Of a DNA stretch of 13,931 nucleotides, positions 1-8,614 are shown in pieces. The notes under the pieces are model-generated. The model saw only the letters and a program-made list of their open reading frames with translations. It made no database searches and was not told where the DNA came from. Position numbers and translations under genes: made by a program. Within the stretch, counting starts at the first letter, position 1, and the number at the start of each line of letters is the position of its first letter. The stretch is from NCBI GenBank assembly GCA_947483095.1, contig CANKLD010000026.1, positions 1 through 13,931 of the forward strand. The letters run 5' to 3'. Source of the stretch: Bacteroidota bacterium. Lineage in GTDB: Bacteria; Bacteroidota; Bacteroidia; Flavobacteriales; Flavobacteriaceae.

Positions 1-615
1 GCAGGAATATTAAGTGGATTGTTTCATGCGCCGTTAACCGCAATATTCCTAATTGCTGAAATTACTGGAGGTTACGAATTAATGATTCCATTGATGATAG
101 TGTCCTCTATAAGTTTTGCTATTTCAAAAAGATTTGAAAAACACTCTTTAGATGTGAAAAATTTGGCTAGAAAAGGAAATGCTTTTACAAGTAATAAAGA
201 CACAAATATTTTGTCAACATTAGATATAAATACCATTATTCAAACTGATTTTTTAACCGTGAAATTGGAAAATAATCTATTGTCTTTAGTAGAAATGATT
301 TCCCACTCAGATCAGGTTGTTTTTGCTGTAGTTAATGACGATAAAGAGTTAATTGGGGTGATTTATTTTAATGAAATTCGTGATATTATATTCAGTGATT
401 TCAAGGTAAAATATACCCCGATAAACGAAGTTATGCATCCTCCAAAAGAAATCATTTACCCAACAGATAGTATGGAAACGGTAATGGATAAATTTGAAAA
501 AACGAAAGTGGTATTTCTACCTGTTATAAAAAATGGAAAATACCATGGGTTTATCTCAAAATCTAATGCGCTTGAAGCGTATAGAAGTATGCTGAAAACG
601 ATGAGTATTGATTAA
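1..615 (+). CDS. ClC-family chloride channel/transporter with C-terminal CBS pair (3' part only)
   Basis: This is the C-terminal part of a membrane protein. The frame is open from base 1, so the start lies outside the window, and a TAA ends it at 613-615. The first ~45 residues hold the HAPLTAIFLIAEITGGYELM segment typical of the late ClC helices (O-P-Q), followed by a cytoplasmic tail. Two CBS-like units follow: one around residues 80-130 (ending in GVIYFNEIRDIIF) and one around 140-195 (starting INEVMHPP, ending GFISKSNALEAY). In the ClC family such CBS pairs bind adenine nucleotides and tune transport; that role here is inferred. The selectivity motifs GSGIP, GREGP and GIFAP would lie upstream and cannot be checked, so channel versus Cl-/H+ exchanger is undecided. 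At the place where the central-anion Tyr is expected (KHSLDVKNL) the residue is Asp51. It is followed after 77 bp by uvrA, which has its own promoter. Confidence 0.88.
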   Translation, partial: AGILSGLFHAPLTAIFLIAEITGGYELMIPLMIVSSISFAISKRFEKHSLDVKNLARKGNAFTSNKDTNILSTLDINTIIQTDFLTVKLENNLLSLVEMISHSDQVVFAVVNDDKELIGVIYFNEIRDIIFSDFKVKYTPINEVMHPPKEIIYPTDSMETVMDKFEKTKVVFLPVIKNGKYHGFISKSNALEAYRSMLKTMSID

Positions 616-650
616 GTTGAAGCCATGTATTAACAAAATCTTTATTAGCG

Positions 651-685
651 TTGTACAGAAAGTTAAATTCAAAATGGTAACTTTG
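651..685 (+). promoter_or_regulatory. Flavobacterial-type promoter of uvrA
   Basis: A perfect TAnnTTTG box (TAACTTTG, 678-685) lies just before the uvrA start, with a TTG at 651-653 as a possible -33 element. The spacer is 24 nt, slightly longer than the usual 17-23. Counting from the box, transcription would start near 689-691, only a few bases before the ATG at 693. Confidence 0.6.
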
Positions 686-692
686 TGTTTTG

Positions 693-3533
693 ATGAGAAA
701 TATGCTAGATAAAGAGAATACTATTGAAGTTTTAGGAGCGCGAGTTCACAATCTTAAAAATATTGACGTTTCCATTCCACGAGAAAAATTGGTTGTTATT
801 ACTGGGCTTTCGGGTTCAGGCAAATCATCATTAGCTTTTGACACCATTTATGCTGAAGGACAACGTAGATATGTGGAAACTTTTTCGGCCTATGCTCGTC
901 AATTTCTTGGTGGTTTAGAGCGACCAGATGTTGATAAAATTGACGGTCTTTCCCCCGTAATTGCCATTGAACAAAAAACTACAAGTAAAAGTCCCCGATC
1001 GACTGTGGGAACCATCACTGAAATATATGATTTTCTTCGATTGCTTTATGCTCGTGGTGGCGATGCTTATAGCTATAATACAGGAGAAAAAATGGTTTCC
1101 TATAATGATGAGCAGATTAAAGACTTGATTATTAAGGATTTTAAGGAAAAGCGAATCAACATTCTAGCGCCAGTAATTAAAGCTCGAAAAGGGCATTACG
1201 GTGAATTATTCCAGCAAATTGCCAAACAAGGATTCCTTAAAGTTCGTGTCAATGGAGAAATAAAAGACATCACCGTTGGAATGAAATTGGACCGCTATAA
1301 AACTCACGATATAGAAATTGTAATTGACCGAGTGTTAATTGAATCGACGGAGGACAACGAAAAACGAGTTTTAGAAAGTATCAAAACGGCAATGCATCAC
1401 GGTGAAAATGTGATCATGGTTTTGGATCAAGATTCGGATATCGTTCGTTATTTTAGTCGGAATTTAATGTGTCCTACCACTGGGATTTCATATCAAAATC
1501 CGGAGCCAAATTTATTTTCATTCAATTCTCCAAAAGGCGCTTGTGATCATTGTAATGGTTTAGGAACTGTGAATGAAATTAATGTAAAAAAGATAATTCC
1601 AAATCCGAAACTATCCATAAAAAGTGGTGGTTTCGCGCCATTAGGCGAATATAAATCGACATGGATTTTCAAACAATTGGAGATTATCGGTGAAAAATAC
1701 AATTTCAAAATTACCGATCCAATTGAGAAAATTTCGGAGGAAGCCCTAGAAATCATTTTAAATGGTGGTAAAGATAAATTTTCTGTAGAGTCAAAAACTT
1801 TGGGAATTACCAAAGACTATAAAATCGACTTTGAAGGAATTTCACACTTTATAAAAAACCAGCACGATGAAAGTGGTTCAGCAACAATTAAGCGATGGGC
1901 TTCTGGATTTATGGATGAAGTAAAATGTCCCGTTTGTGAAGGTTCACGATTAAAAAAGGAATCTTTATTTTTCAAAATAAACGAAAAAAACATCGTTGAA
2001 TTAAGCGATTTAGACATTTCTGATTTAACCGATTGGTTTAAAAATTTAGATAAGCATTTATCTGACAAGCAAAAACTTATAGCCACTGAAGTAATCAAAG
2101 AGATTAAGGATAGGTTGAATTTTTTAATGAACGTTGGTTTGGATTATTTGGCTTTAAGCCGAAGTTCTAAATCACTTTCTGGTGGTGAGGCGCAACGTAT
2201 TCGATTGGCAACGCAAATTGGTTCTCAACTGGTTGGTGTTTTATACATTTTGGATGAACCAAGTATCGGTTTGCACCAAAGAGACAACGACAAATTGATT
2301 CATTCCTTAGAGCAATTGCGTGACATTGGAAATTCTGTTATTGTGGTTGAACACGATAAAGACATGATTGAACGCGCCGATTATGTAATTGATATTGGAC
2401 CAAAAGCGGGAAAATTTGGGGGGCAAATTATTAGTAAAGGTACCCCTGCCGAAATCTTGAAGGAGCATACTATTACTGCGATGTATCTGAATGGGGAATT
2501 GAAAATTGAAGTTCCAAAAAAGAGACGTTTAGGAAATGGAAAAACTCTAAAATTAAGCGGCGCCTCTGGAAACAACTTGAAGAATGTTACCATTGAAATC
2601 CCATTGGGACAACTTACCTGCGTAACGGGAGTTTCAGGGAGTGGAAAATCGACGTTGATTAACGAAACATTGTACCCTATATTAAATGCTTATTATTTTA
2701 ATGGCGTTAAAAAGCCAAAACCGTATAAGAAAATTGAAGGTTTAGAACACATTGACAAAGTGATTGACATTGATCAGAGTCCAATTGGAAGAACTCCAAG
2801 ATCGAATCCTGCTACTTATACTGAGGTTTTTACAGAAATTAGAAATCTATTTACGATGACATCTGAAAGTATGATTCGCGGGTATAAAGCCGGCAGATTT
2901 AGCTTTAATGTTAAAGGTGGTAGATGCGAAACTTGTGAAGGTTCAGGAGTTAGAACTATCGAAATGAACTTTTTACCGGATGTGTATGTAGAATGCGAAA
3001 CGTGTCAGGGTAAAAGATTTAACAGAGAAACGCTAGAAATTAGATTCAAAGGAAAATCAATTTCCGATGTATTGAATATGACCGTTGATGAGGCAGTTCC
3101 GTTTTTTGAAATGATACCAAAAATTCATCGTAAAATTAAAACCATTCAAGATGTTGGATTGGGCTATATCACTCTAGGGCAGCAAAGCACTACCCTTTCT
3201 GGCGGTGAAGCACAACGAATTAAACTGGCTGGGGAATTGTCTAAAAAAGACACCGGAAATACCTTTTATATCCTTGATGAACCTACCACGGGACTTCATT
3301 TTGAAGACATTAGAGTTTTGATGGAAGTCATCAATAAATTAGTCGATAAAGGAAATTCGATTTTAATTATTGAACACAACATGGACGTAATTAAATTGGC
3401 TGATTATATTATTGATATTGGCCCTGAAGGTGGAAAAGGTGGCGGAGAAGTGGTGGCTAAAGGAACTCCCGAGGAAATTATAAAAAATAAAAAAAGCTAT
3501 ACTGCTCAATTTTTAAAAAAAGAGTTACTTTAG
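693..3533 (+). CDS. uvrA: Excinuclease ABC subunit A (UvrA)
   Basis: UvrA is the DNA-damage sensor of nucleotide excision repair. It is an ABC-type ATPase dimer that loads UvrB on lesions. The protein is about 946 aa, normal for the family. It shows two nucleotide-binding modules: Walker [10 protein letters not shown] at residues 38-46 with signature LSGGEAQR at ~495-502 and [13 protein letters not shown], then Walker [10 protein letters not shown] at 646-654 with a second LSGGEAQR and [13 protein letters not shown]. The C-terminal zinc module is complete (C745, C748, C768, C771), and a CPVC pair lies at 412-415. The first zinc module is incomplete: C260 is followed by T263 where a second Cys is expected, then C284 and C287. 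The start is uncertain between ATG 693 and ATG 702 ([12 protein letters not shown]). A TTG at 690 is in frame but less likely. No Shine-Dalgarno is visible. It is probably transcribed alone from the promoter just upstream. Confidence 0.98.
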   Translation: MRNMLDKENTIEVLGARVHNLKNIDVSIPREKLVVITGLSGSGKSSLAFDTIYAEGQRRYVETFSAYARQFLGGLERPDVDKIDGLSPVIAIEQKTTSKSPRSTVGTITEIYDFLRLLYARGGDAYSYNTGEKMVSYNDEQIKDLIIKDFKEKRINILAPVIKARKGHYGELFQQIAKQGFLKVRVNGEIKDITVGMKLDRYKTHDIEIVIDRVLIESTEDNEKRVLESIKTAMHHGENVIMVLDQDSDIVRYFSRNLMCPTTGISYQNPEPNLFSFNSPKGACDHCNGLGTVNEINVKKIIPNPKLSIKSGGFAPLGEYKSTWIFKQLEIIGEKYNFKITDPIEKISEEALEIILNGGKDKFSVESKTLGITKDYKIDFEGISHFIKNQHDESGSATIKRWASGFMDEVKCPVCEGSRLKKESLFFKINEKNIVELSDLDISDLTDWFKNLDKHLSDKQKLIATEVIKEIKDRLNFLMNVGLDYLALSRSSKSLSGGEAQRIRLATQIGSQLVGVLYILDEPSIGLHQRDNDKLIHSLEQLRDIGNSVIVVEHDKDMIERADYVIDIGPKAGKFGGQIISKGTPAEILKEHTITAMYLNGELKIEVPKKRRLGNGKTLKLSGASGNNLKNVTIEIPLGQLTCVTGVSGSGKSTLINETLYPILNAYYFNGVKKPKPYKKIEGLEHIDKVIDIDQSPIGRTPRSNPATYTEVFTEIRNLFTMTSESMIRGYKAGRFSFNVKGGRCETCEGSGVRTIEMNFLPDVYVECETCQGKRFNRETLEIRFKGKSISDVLNMTVDEAVPFFEMIPKIHRKIKTIQDVGLGYITLGQQSTTLSGGEAQRIKLAGELSKKDTGNTFYILDEPTTGLHFEDIRVLMEVINKLVDKGNSILIIEHNMDVIKLADYIIDIGPEGGKGGGEVVAKGTPEEIIKNKKSYTAQFLKKELL

Positions 3534-3595
3534 TAGGCTGAATTTTTTAAAAAAAATTGTAATTTTAAATAATAAACAGGAAAAATAACTAAATT

Positions 3596-3678
3596 CCTAG
3601 CCCCGTCCCGACGCTTCGGGAGCAGAGGAAATCCCACACTTTTTAGCGTGGATTGAAACGAACAGCGGGAATAGCTCC
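3596..3678. repeat. GC-rich two-hairpin intergenic element, probably a dispersed flavobacterial repeat
   Basis: In an otherwise A/T-only gap, this ~83-bp block is strikingly GC-richer. It begins CCTAGCCCCG and ends CAGCGGGAATAGCTCC. It contains a perfect 6-bp hairpin, TCCCGA (3606-3611), loop CGCT, TCGGGA (3616-3621). A second hairpin follows, CCACAC (3634-3639), loop of six mostly T, GCGTGG (3646-3651), with one A/C mismatch. CCCG at 3602-3605 could also pair with CGGG at 3666-3669, enclosing both hairpins. From memory, the two ends resemble repeated intergenic elements found in Flavobacterium genomes, but only one copy is in this window, so its repeat nature is inferred. It ends 13 bp before the LOG start codon and so would lie in that mRNA's leader if transcribed from upstream. 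Confidence 0.5.
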
Positions 3679-3691
3679 AAAAAAAAATACT

Positions 3692-4420
3692 ATGAAATTA
3701 GAAGATTTTAATAATGATGAGGACAAAGTAATTCAGGGCAAACTGAAGCAAAAGTCATGGAATGAGATTCGTGCCAATGATTCTTGGGCGATTTTCAAGA
3801 TCATGTCGGAGTTTGTGAATGGCTATGAAATTATGAGTAGAATTGGGCCTTGTGTAACTATTTTTGGATCTGCAAGAACCAAAACCGACGACCCATTTTA
3901 TTTATTGGCGGAAAAAATTGCTTTCAAAATTGGAAAAGCGGGCTATGGCGTTATTACTGGTGGCGGACCTGGAATTATGGAAGCGGGTAATAAAGGTGCG
4001 AGTTTAGGTGGCGGCGCTTCGGTGGGATTGAATATCGATTTGCCATTTGAGCAGCATTTTAACCCCTATATCGATCGCGATAAAAACTTGAATTTCGATT
4101 ATTTCTTTGTTAGAAAAGTGATGTTTGTGAAATATTCCCAAGGATTTGTAATTATGCCAGGTGGATTTGGAACTTTAGATGAAATGTTTGAGGCGATTAC
4201 CTTAATTCAGACTAAAAAAATAGGTAAATTTCCAATTATTTTGGTCGGACGTTCTTTTTGGGCGGGACTTATGGAATGGATAAAAACGGTATTAATTGAG
4301 CAGTATAAAAATGTAAGTCCAGAGGATTTAAATTTAATAAAAATTGTAGATACAGAAGATGAAGTGATTGAAGTATTGGATAATTTCTATAAAAAATACC
4401 ATCTATCACCTAATTTTTAA
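3692..4420 (+). CDS. LOG family / TIGR00730 Rossmann-fold protein
   Basis: This is a 242-aa soluble protein of the lysine-decarboxylase-like LOG family. Members cleave the N-glycosidic bond of nucleoside 5'-monophosphates (cytokinin riboside or AMP-type phosphoribohydrolase). The bacterial substrate is often unknown, so the exact reaction here is not claimed. Both hallmark motifs are present: GGGPGIMEAGNKGA at residues 90-103 and PGGFGTLDE at 156-164, the latter holding the catalytic Glu. R141-K142 before MFVKYSQ are also family-typical. The frame is open upstream to a TTG at 3653, but that would read through the GC-rich intergenic element. The ATG at 3692 (MKLEDFNNDEDK) is the sensible start. 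No clear TAnnTTTG box lies close upstream, so the gene may depend on uvrA read-through or an unrecognised promoter. An AT-rich palindrome follows the stop. Confidence 0.9.
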   Translation: MKLEDFNNDEDKVIQGKLKQKSWNEIRANDSWAIFKIMSEFVNGYEIMSRIGPCVTIFGSARTKTDDPFYLLAEKIAFKIGKAGYGVITGGGPGIMEAGNKGASLGGGASVGLNIDLPFEQHFNPYIDRDKNLNFDYFFVRKVMFVKYSQGFVIMPGGFGTLDEMFEAITLIQTKKIGKFPIILVGRSFWAGLMEWIKTVLIEQYKNVSPEDLNLIKIVDTEDEVIEVLDNFYKKYHLSPNF

Positions 4421-4504
4421 GATAACTATTGAATGCCAAATTAGATTAAATTTAGATTTATATTCATTGATATATGTTAATTAATTGTATTTTGCTTAAT
4501 ATAG

Positions 4505-4538
4505 ATAGGTGATTATTAAATATTTAATAATTATCTAT
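4505..4538. repeat. Long AT-rich perfect palindrome
   Basis: ATTATTAAAT (4512-4521) is followed directly by its reverse complement ATTTAATAAT (4522-4531). Pairing continues outward for seven more positions to 4505/4538, including two G-U pairs in the + strand transcript, giving a ~17-bp stem. It lies 84 bp past the LOG stop and 112 bp before the E1 start. There is no GC-rich stem base or clean T-tract, so it is a poor intrinsic terminator. It could be an mRNA stem-loop, a cruciform or a protein-binding site. The rest of the 4421-4650 gap is AT-rich with nothing else recognisable except the promoter box at 4615. Confidence 0.6.
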
Positions 4539-4614
4539 ATTTATTTTAAGATATTGTTAGAGATAATTAAATTATATTTTATTCAAAGTATTATATAAAT
4601 AGATGCATTTTATG

Positions 4615-4622
4615 TACTTTTG
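4615..4622 (+). promoter_or_regulatory. TAnnTTTG promoter box of the E1 gene
   Basis: TACTTTTG matches the flavobacterial -7 consensus TAnnTTTG exactly and lies 28 bp before the ATG at 4651, which predicts a leader of about 25 nt. No convincing -33 TTG lies at the expected distance upstream. The leader is A-rich (AAAAGAAATAAAAT before ATG) without a Shine-Dalgarno, as usual in Bacteroidetes. Confidence 0.5.
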
Positions 4623-4650
4623 CTACGATTTCAATTAAAAGAAATAAAAT

Positions 4651-7053
4651 ATGAAGCAATCAGAAACTGTAGCGATGACTTTTGAGGATTTTAAAATCGA
4701 AGTTTTAAACGATTATAAAGTTGCTTGTATTAGTCGTGAATGCAGTTTATTAGGAAGACGTGAAGTACTGACTGGAAAAGCCAAGTTTGGTATTTTTGGT
4801 GATGGAAAAGAAGTGCCGCAATTAGCGATGGCGAAAGCGTTTCGCGAAGGCGACTTTAGATCAGGATATTACCGCGATCAAACTTTTATGATGGCAATTG
4901 GACATTTAACAATCCAACAATTTTTTGCTGGTTTATACGGTCATACTGACATTGAGCACGACCCTATGAGCGCAGGACGTCAAATGGGTGGACACTTTGC
5001 CACCCATTCATTAGACGAAAATGGAAATTGGAATGATCTTACAAAAATTAAAAATTCAAGTGCCGATATTTCCCCTACTGCAGCTCAAATGCCGAGACTT
5101 TTGGGTTTAGCACAAGCATCGAAAATTTATAGAAACGTTAAAGAATTAGATCAAAAAACTACTTTTTCTAACAAAGGAAATGAAGTTGCTTGGGGTACAA
5201 TTGGAAACGCTTCCACTTCTGAAGGGTTATTTTTTGAATCTATAAATGCCGCGGGAGTACTTCAAATTCCAATGGTAATGAGTATTTGGGATGATGGATA
5301 CGGAATTTCTGTACATGCAAAACACCAAACTACAAAAGAAAATATATCTGAAATTTTAAAAGGTTTTCAACGCGATGATAACAATAAAGGGTATGAAATA
5401 ATAACTGTAAACGGCTGGGATTACGCTAATTTAGTATCTGTTTATAGAAAAGCAGCCGAAATTGCGAGAGATGAACATGTTCCTGTTTTAATTCATGTCA
5501 CAGAGTTAACACAACCCCAAGGACATTCCACTTCTGGTTCGCATGAGCGATATAAAAACAAAGAAAGATTGGCTTGGGAATCAGAATTTGATTGCATCAA
5601 GCAAATGAAAAAATGGTTAATTGAAAATGGTTTTTGTACTGAAGATAAACTTGACGCCATAGCTATTCAAGCTAAAAACGAAGTATTAGAAGGTAAAAAA
5701 GCAGCTTGGAATGCTTTTATTTCTCCTATAAAAGTAGAACAAACTGAATTGGTTTCCCTATTAAGAGAAATTGCTGAAAAATCTAAAAATAGTAATTATA
5801 TAGACCAATTGGCAAATGAAATAGCCTCTATTAAAGAGCCAATTCGAAAAGATATACTTTCAACTGCTAGAAAAATACTTAGAAAACTAGGTTCTGAAAA
5901 AGAGAAAAACACTTTGTCCAAATGGATTAAAGACACAACCGGTATTATCCAACCTAAATTTAGTTCGCACTTATATTCGGTATCCAAAAATAATATTCAT
6001 AATATAATCGAGGTAGTACCTGAAGTTGATGAAAATGCAACTGAAGTTGATGCTCGATTGATTTTACGAGACAACTTTGATGCGTTATTTACAAAATATC
6101 CTGAGGTTTTAGTTTTTGGTGAAGATGCTGGTAATATTGGCGATGTGAATCAGGGATTAGAAGGAATGCAAGAGAAATATGGAGAGTTACGAGTTGCCGA
6201 TGTTGGAATTCGCGAAGCTTCAATTATTGGTCAAGGAATAGGAATGGCAATGCGTGGCTTGCGCCCAATTGCGGAAATTCAATATTTAGATTACCTTTTA
6301 TATGGAATTCAAATTATGAGCGATGACTTGGCTACACTGCATTATAGAACAGCGGGACGTCAAAAAGCACCTTTAATTATTAGAACACGTGGCCATCGTT
6401 TAGAAGGTATTTGGCACGCAGGTTCACCAATGGGAATGATTATAAATGCTATTCGAGGCATTCACGTATTAGTTCCCAGAAACATGACAAAAGCAGCCGG
6501 TTTTTACAATACATTACTAGCATCTGATGAACCGGCATTGGTTATTGAATGTTTGAATGGCTACCGATTGAAAGAAAAAATGCCTTTGAATTTAGGTGAA
6601 TTTAAAACTCCTATTGGCGTGGTGGAAACTATAAAATCAGGAAAAGATATTACGGTAGTTTCTTATGGATCTACTTTAAGATTGGTGGAACAAGCGGCAA
6701 AGGAATTGATGGAAGTTGGAATTGACGCTGAAATTATTGACGTGCAATCGTTATTACCATTTGATATTAATCACGATATCCTAAAGAGTATTTCTAAAAC
6801 AAATCGTTTATTAGTGATCGACGAGGATGTTCCCGGTGGTGCATCTGCTTATATTTTACAACAGATATTAGAAGTTCAAAAAGGGTATTTCCAATTGGAT
6901 AGCCAACCAAAAACGCTAACATCGCAAGAGCATCGTCCTTCCTACGGAACCGATGGTGATTATTTTTCTAAACCTTCAACTGAAGATATATATGAAAAAA
7001 TATACGAAATGATGCACGAAGACTATCCTACAAAGTTTCCTAGTTTATATTAA
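4651..7053 (+). CDS. Fused alpha/beta E1 component of a branched-chain-type 2-oxoacid dehydrogenase
   Basis: This 800-aa thiamine-diphosphate enzyme carries both E1 subunits in one chain. E1 decarboxylates a 2-oxoacid (2-oxoisovalerate or pyruvate type) and passes the acyl group to the lipoyl E2. Residues ~10-360 are E1-alpha-like (SGYYRDQTFMMAIG, GRQMGGHFATHS, then the ThDP/metal region at 184-220). Residues ~370-460 form a charged helical linker. Residues ~467-800 are E1-beta-like, with GEDAG at 490-494, the conserved Glu522 (GIREASIIG), GLRPIAEIQYLDY and GHRLEGIWHAGSPMG. The usual GDG...NN metal motif of the alpha half reads G185-N-A ... D214-D215. No E2 or E3 gene lies nearby, so the enzyme must work with partners encoded elsewhere. 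Substrate cannot be decided from sequence alone. It appears monocistronic: own promoter box upstream and a strong terminator directly at the stop codon. Confidence 0.9.
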   Translation: MKQSETVAMTFEDFKIEVLNDYKVACISRECSLLGRREVLTGKAKFGIFGDGKEVPQLAMAKAFREGDFRSGYYRDQTFMMAIGHLTIQQFFAGLYGHTDIEHDPMSAGRQMGGHFATHSLDENGNWNDLTKIKNSSADISPTAAQMPRLLGLAQASKIYRNVKELDQKTTFSNKGNEVAWGTIGNASTSEGLFFESINAAGVLQIPMVMSIWDDGYGISVHAKHQTTKENISEILKGFQRDDNNKGYEIITVNGWDYANLVSVYRKAAEIARDEHVPVLIHVTELTQPQGHSTSGSHERYKNKERLAWESEFDCIKQMKKWLIENGFCTEDKLDAIAIQAKNEVLEGKKAAWNAFISPIKVEQTELVSLLREIAEKSKNSNYIDQLANEIASIKEPIRKDILSTARKILRKLGSEKEKNTLSKWIKDTTGIIQPKFSSHLYSVSKNNIHNIIEVVPEVDENATEVDARLILRDNFDALFTKYPEVLVFGEDAGNIGDVNQGLEGMQEKYGELRVADVGIREASIIGQGIGMAMRGLRPIAEIQYLDYLLYGIQIMSDDLATLHYRTAGRQKAPLIIRTRGHRLEGIWHAGSPMGMIINAIRGIHVLVPRNMTKAAGFYNTLLASDEPALVIECLNGYRLKEKMPLNLGEFKTPIGVVETIKSGKDITVVSYGSTLRLVEQAAKELMEVGIDAEIIDVQSLLPFDINHDILKSISKTNRLLVIDEDVPGGASAYILQQILEVQKGYFQLDSQPKTLTSQEHRPSYGTDGDYFSKPSTEDIYEKIYEMMHEDYPTKFPSLY

Positions 7054-7080
7054 AAAAACGCTAATTATAGCGGTTTTTTT
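7052..7080. terminator. Bidirectional intrinsic terminator between convergent genes
   Basis: CGCTA (7059-7063), loop ATTA, TAGCG (7068-7072), flanked by seven A on the left and seven T on the right with one bulged G at 7073. The A and T tracts give a U-run in transcripts from either strand. It serves the E1 gene on + and comM on -. It overlaps both stop codons (TAA 7051-7053 and the comM TAA at 7079-7081). Confidence 0.88.
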
Positions 7081-8614
7081 ATCCCAACCAACCATCGCGA
7101 TCCAAACTTCGATATTGAATGGCTTCGGCGATATGTGAGGAAACAACGGTTTCTGCCGCCTCAAGATCGGCAATAGTTCGAGCCACTTTCAAAATTCTAT
7201 CATAAGCTCTTGCAGAGAGATTTAATCGTTCCATGGCCGTTTTTAATAGTTGCTTTGAAACATCATCGAGCGCACAAAATTCTCGAATTTGCTTGGAACT
7301 CATTTGAGCATTGTAATGCACTTTTTCCATTAATTCGAATCGTGCAGTTTGAATTTCACGAGCTGCGGTCACTCTTTTTCGAATATCAATACTGCATTCC
7401 GATTTTCTATCGTCAGATAATTTTTCAAATGGAACGGGTGTAACTTCAATATGTATGTCGATTCGATCCAAAAGAGGGCCTGAAATCTTACTCAAATACC
7501 GCTGCATTTCGTGTGGTGAAGAAGTTTGTGGCGAATCGGGATCGTTGAAAAAACCAGACGGACTTGGGTTCATACTGGCAACTAGCATAAACGAAGAAGG
7601 ATAAGTAACGGTGAATTTTGCTCTAGAAATAGTCACTTCCCGGTCTTCTAAAGGTTGGCGCATTACTTCCAAAACATCTCTTTTAAATTCGGGTAATTCA
7701 TCTAAAAATAAAACACCATTGTGCGCCATAGAAATTTCTCCAGGTTGCGGATAACTCCCGCCGCCAACCAATGCGACATTTGAAATCGTGTGATGGGGGC
7801 TTCTAAACGGTCGTTGGTTCATCAAACCCACTTCTTTTAATTTTCCAGCAACACTATGAATTTTGGTTGTTTCCAATGCTTCTCGCAACGTCATTGGAGG
7901 TAAAATACTAGGTAATCTTTTGGCTAGCATCGTTTTTCCTGCGCCCGGAGGACCAATTAAGATAATATTGTGTCCGCCGGCAGCTGCAATTTCCATGCAT
8001 CTTTTGATACTTTCTTGACCTCGCACATCACTGAAATCGAATTCTGGGAAATCTAACGATTTATTGAATTCGGCACGAGTATCAATAATGGTAGGTTGTA
8101 ACGTTCCTTTTCCTTCCAAGAAATCTATTACTTCTTGCAAGTTCTCCACTCCATAAACATCTAATCCCGAAACGATTGCCGCTTCTTTTACATTTTGAAT
8201 CGGAAGAAAAAAACCTTTAAAGCCTTCTTCTTTGGCTTTTATGGCAATAGGTAAAGCCCCGCGAATGGGTTGTAAACCACCATCAAGTGACAATTCCCCC
8301 ATGATGATGTATTTATCAGATTCGGTAGTTTGTATTTGTGAGGAAGCGACTAGAATTCCAATTGCCAGCGTCAAATCATAAGCTGATCCTTCTTTGCGTA
8401 AATCGGCAGGAGCCATATTTATGGTAATTTTTTTGCCGGGCAGGACGTAACCATTATTTTTTAAGGCGGCAGCAATTCGGTAGCTACTTTCTTTAATGGC
8501 ATTATCGGGTAAACCTACGAGGTGGTATCCAATCCCTTTGTCGATATTAACTTCTATAGTTATAGTGGTGGCTTCCACTCCAAAAACGGCACTTCCAAAT
8601 ACTTTTACTAACAT
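7079..8614 (-). CDS. comM: YifB/ComM family Mg-chelatase-like AAA+ ATPase
   Basis: The protein is 511 aa, the normal length for the YifB/ComM family. In studied members (Vibrio, Haemophilus) ComM is a hexameric helicase that drives branch migration when incoming single-stranded DNA recombines during natural transformation. That role is inferred here from family membership only. The N-terminal ~165 residues are the ChlI/Lon-like fold (starting MLVKVFGSAVFGVEA), and the AAA+ core follows. Walker A is GPPGAGKT at 221-228, Walker B is VLFLDE at 301-306, and SGPLLDRIDI at 378-387 includes the arginine of the sensor region. The Mg_chelatase C-terminal helical domain ends with QYRSLDRDGWLG. The MNPSPSG motif at 348-354 lacks the two Cys found in many relatives (MNPCPCG). 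It starts 85 bp after the dsbD stop. No strong promoter is visible there, so it may be read through from the tilS-dsbD unit. Confidence 0.93.
   Translation of the reverse strand: MLVKVFGSAVFGVEATTITIEVNIDKGIGYHLVGLPDNAIKESSYRIAAALKNNGYVLPGKKITINMAPADLRKEGSAYDLTLAIGILVASSQIQTTESDKYIIMGELSLDGGLQPIRGALPIAIKAKEEGFKGFFLPIQNVKEAAIVSGLDVYGVENLQEVIDFLEGKGTLQPTIIDTRAEFNKSLDFPEFDFSDVRGQESIKRCMEIAAAGGHNIILIGPPGAGKTMLAKRLPSILPPMTLREALETTKIHSVAGKLKEVGLMNQRPFRSPHHTISNVALVGGGSYPQPGEISMAHNGVLFLDELPEFKRDVLEVMRQPLEDREVTISRAKFTVTYPSSFMLVASMNPSPSGFFNDPDSPQTSSPHEMQRYLSKISGPLLDRIDIHIEVTPVPFEKLSDDRKSECSIDIRKRVTAAREIQTARFELMEKVHYNAQMSSKQIREFCALDDVSKQLLKTAMERLNLSARAYDRILKVARTIADLEAAETVVSSHIAEAIQYRSLDRDGWLG

Noticed and set aside
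1547..2098. Two - strand open frames within uvrA
   Set aside because: Both lie opposite conserved UvrA sequence and have no coding features of their own.
3648..3660. GTGGATTGAAACG resembles the 3' end of many CRISPR repeats
   Set aside because: It occurs once, with no spaced copies and no cas genes; it is part of the GC-rich intergenic element.
3653..3691. N-terminal extension of the LOG protein from TTG 3653
   Set aside because: It reads through the intergenic element, giving an unlikely leader peptide; ATG 3692 gives the family-like N terminus.
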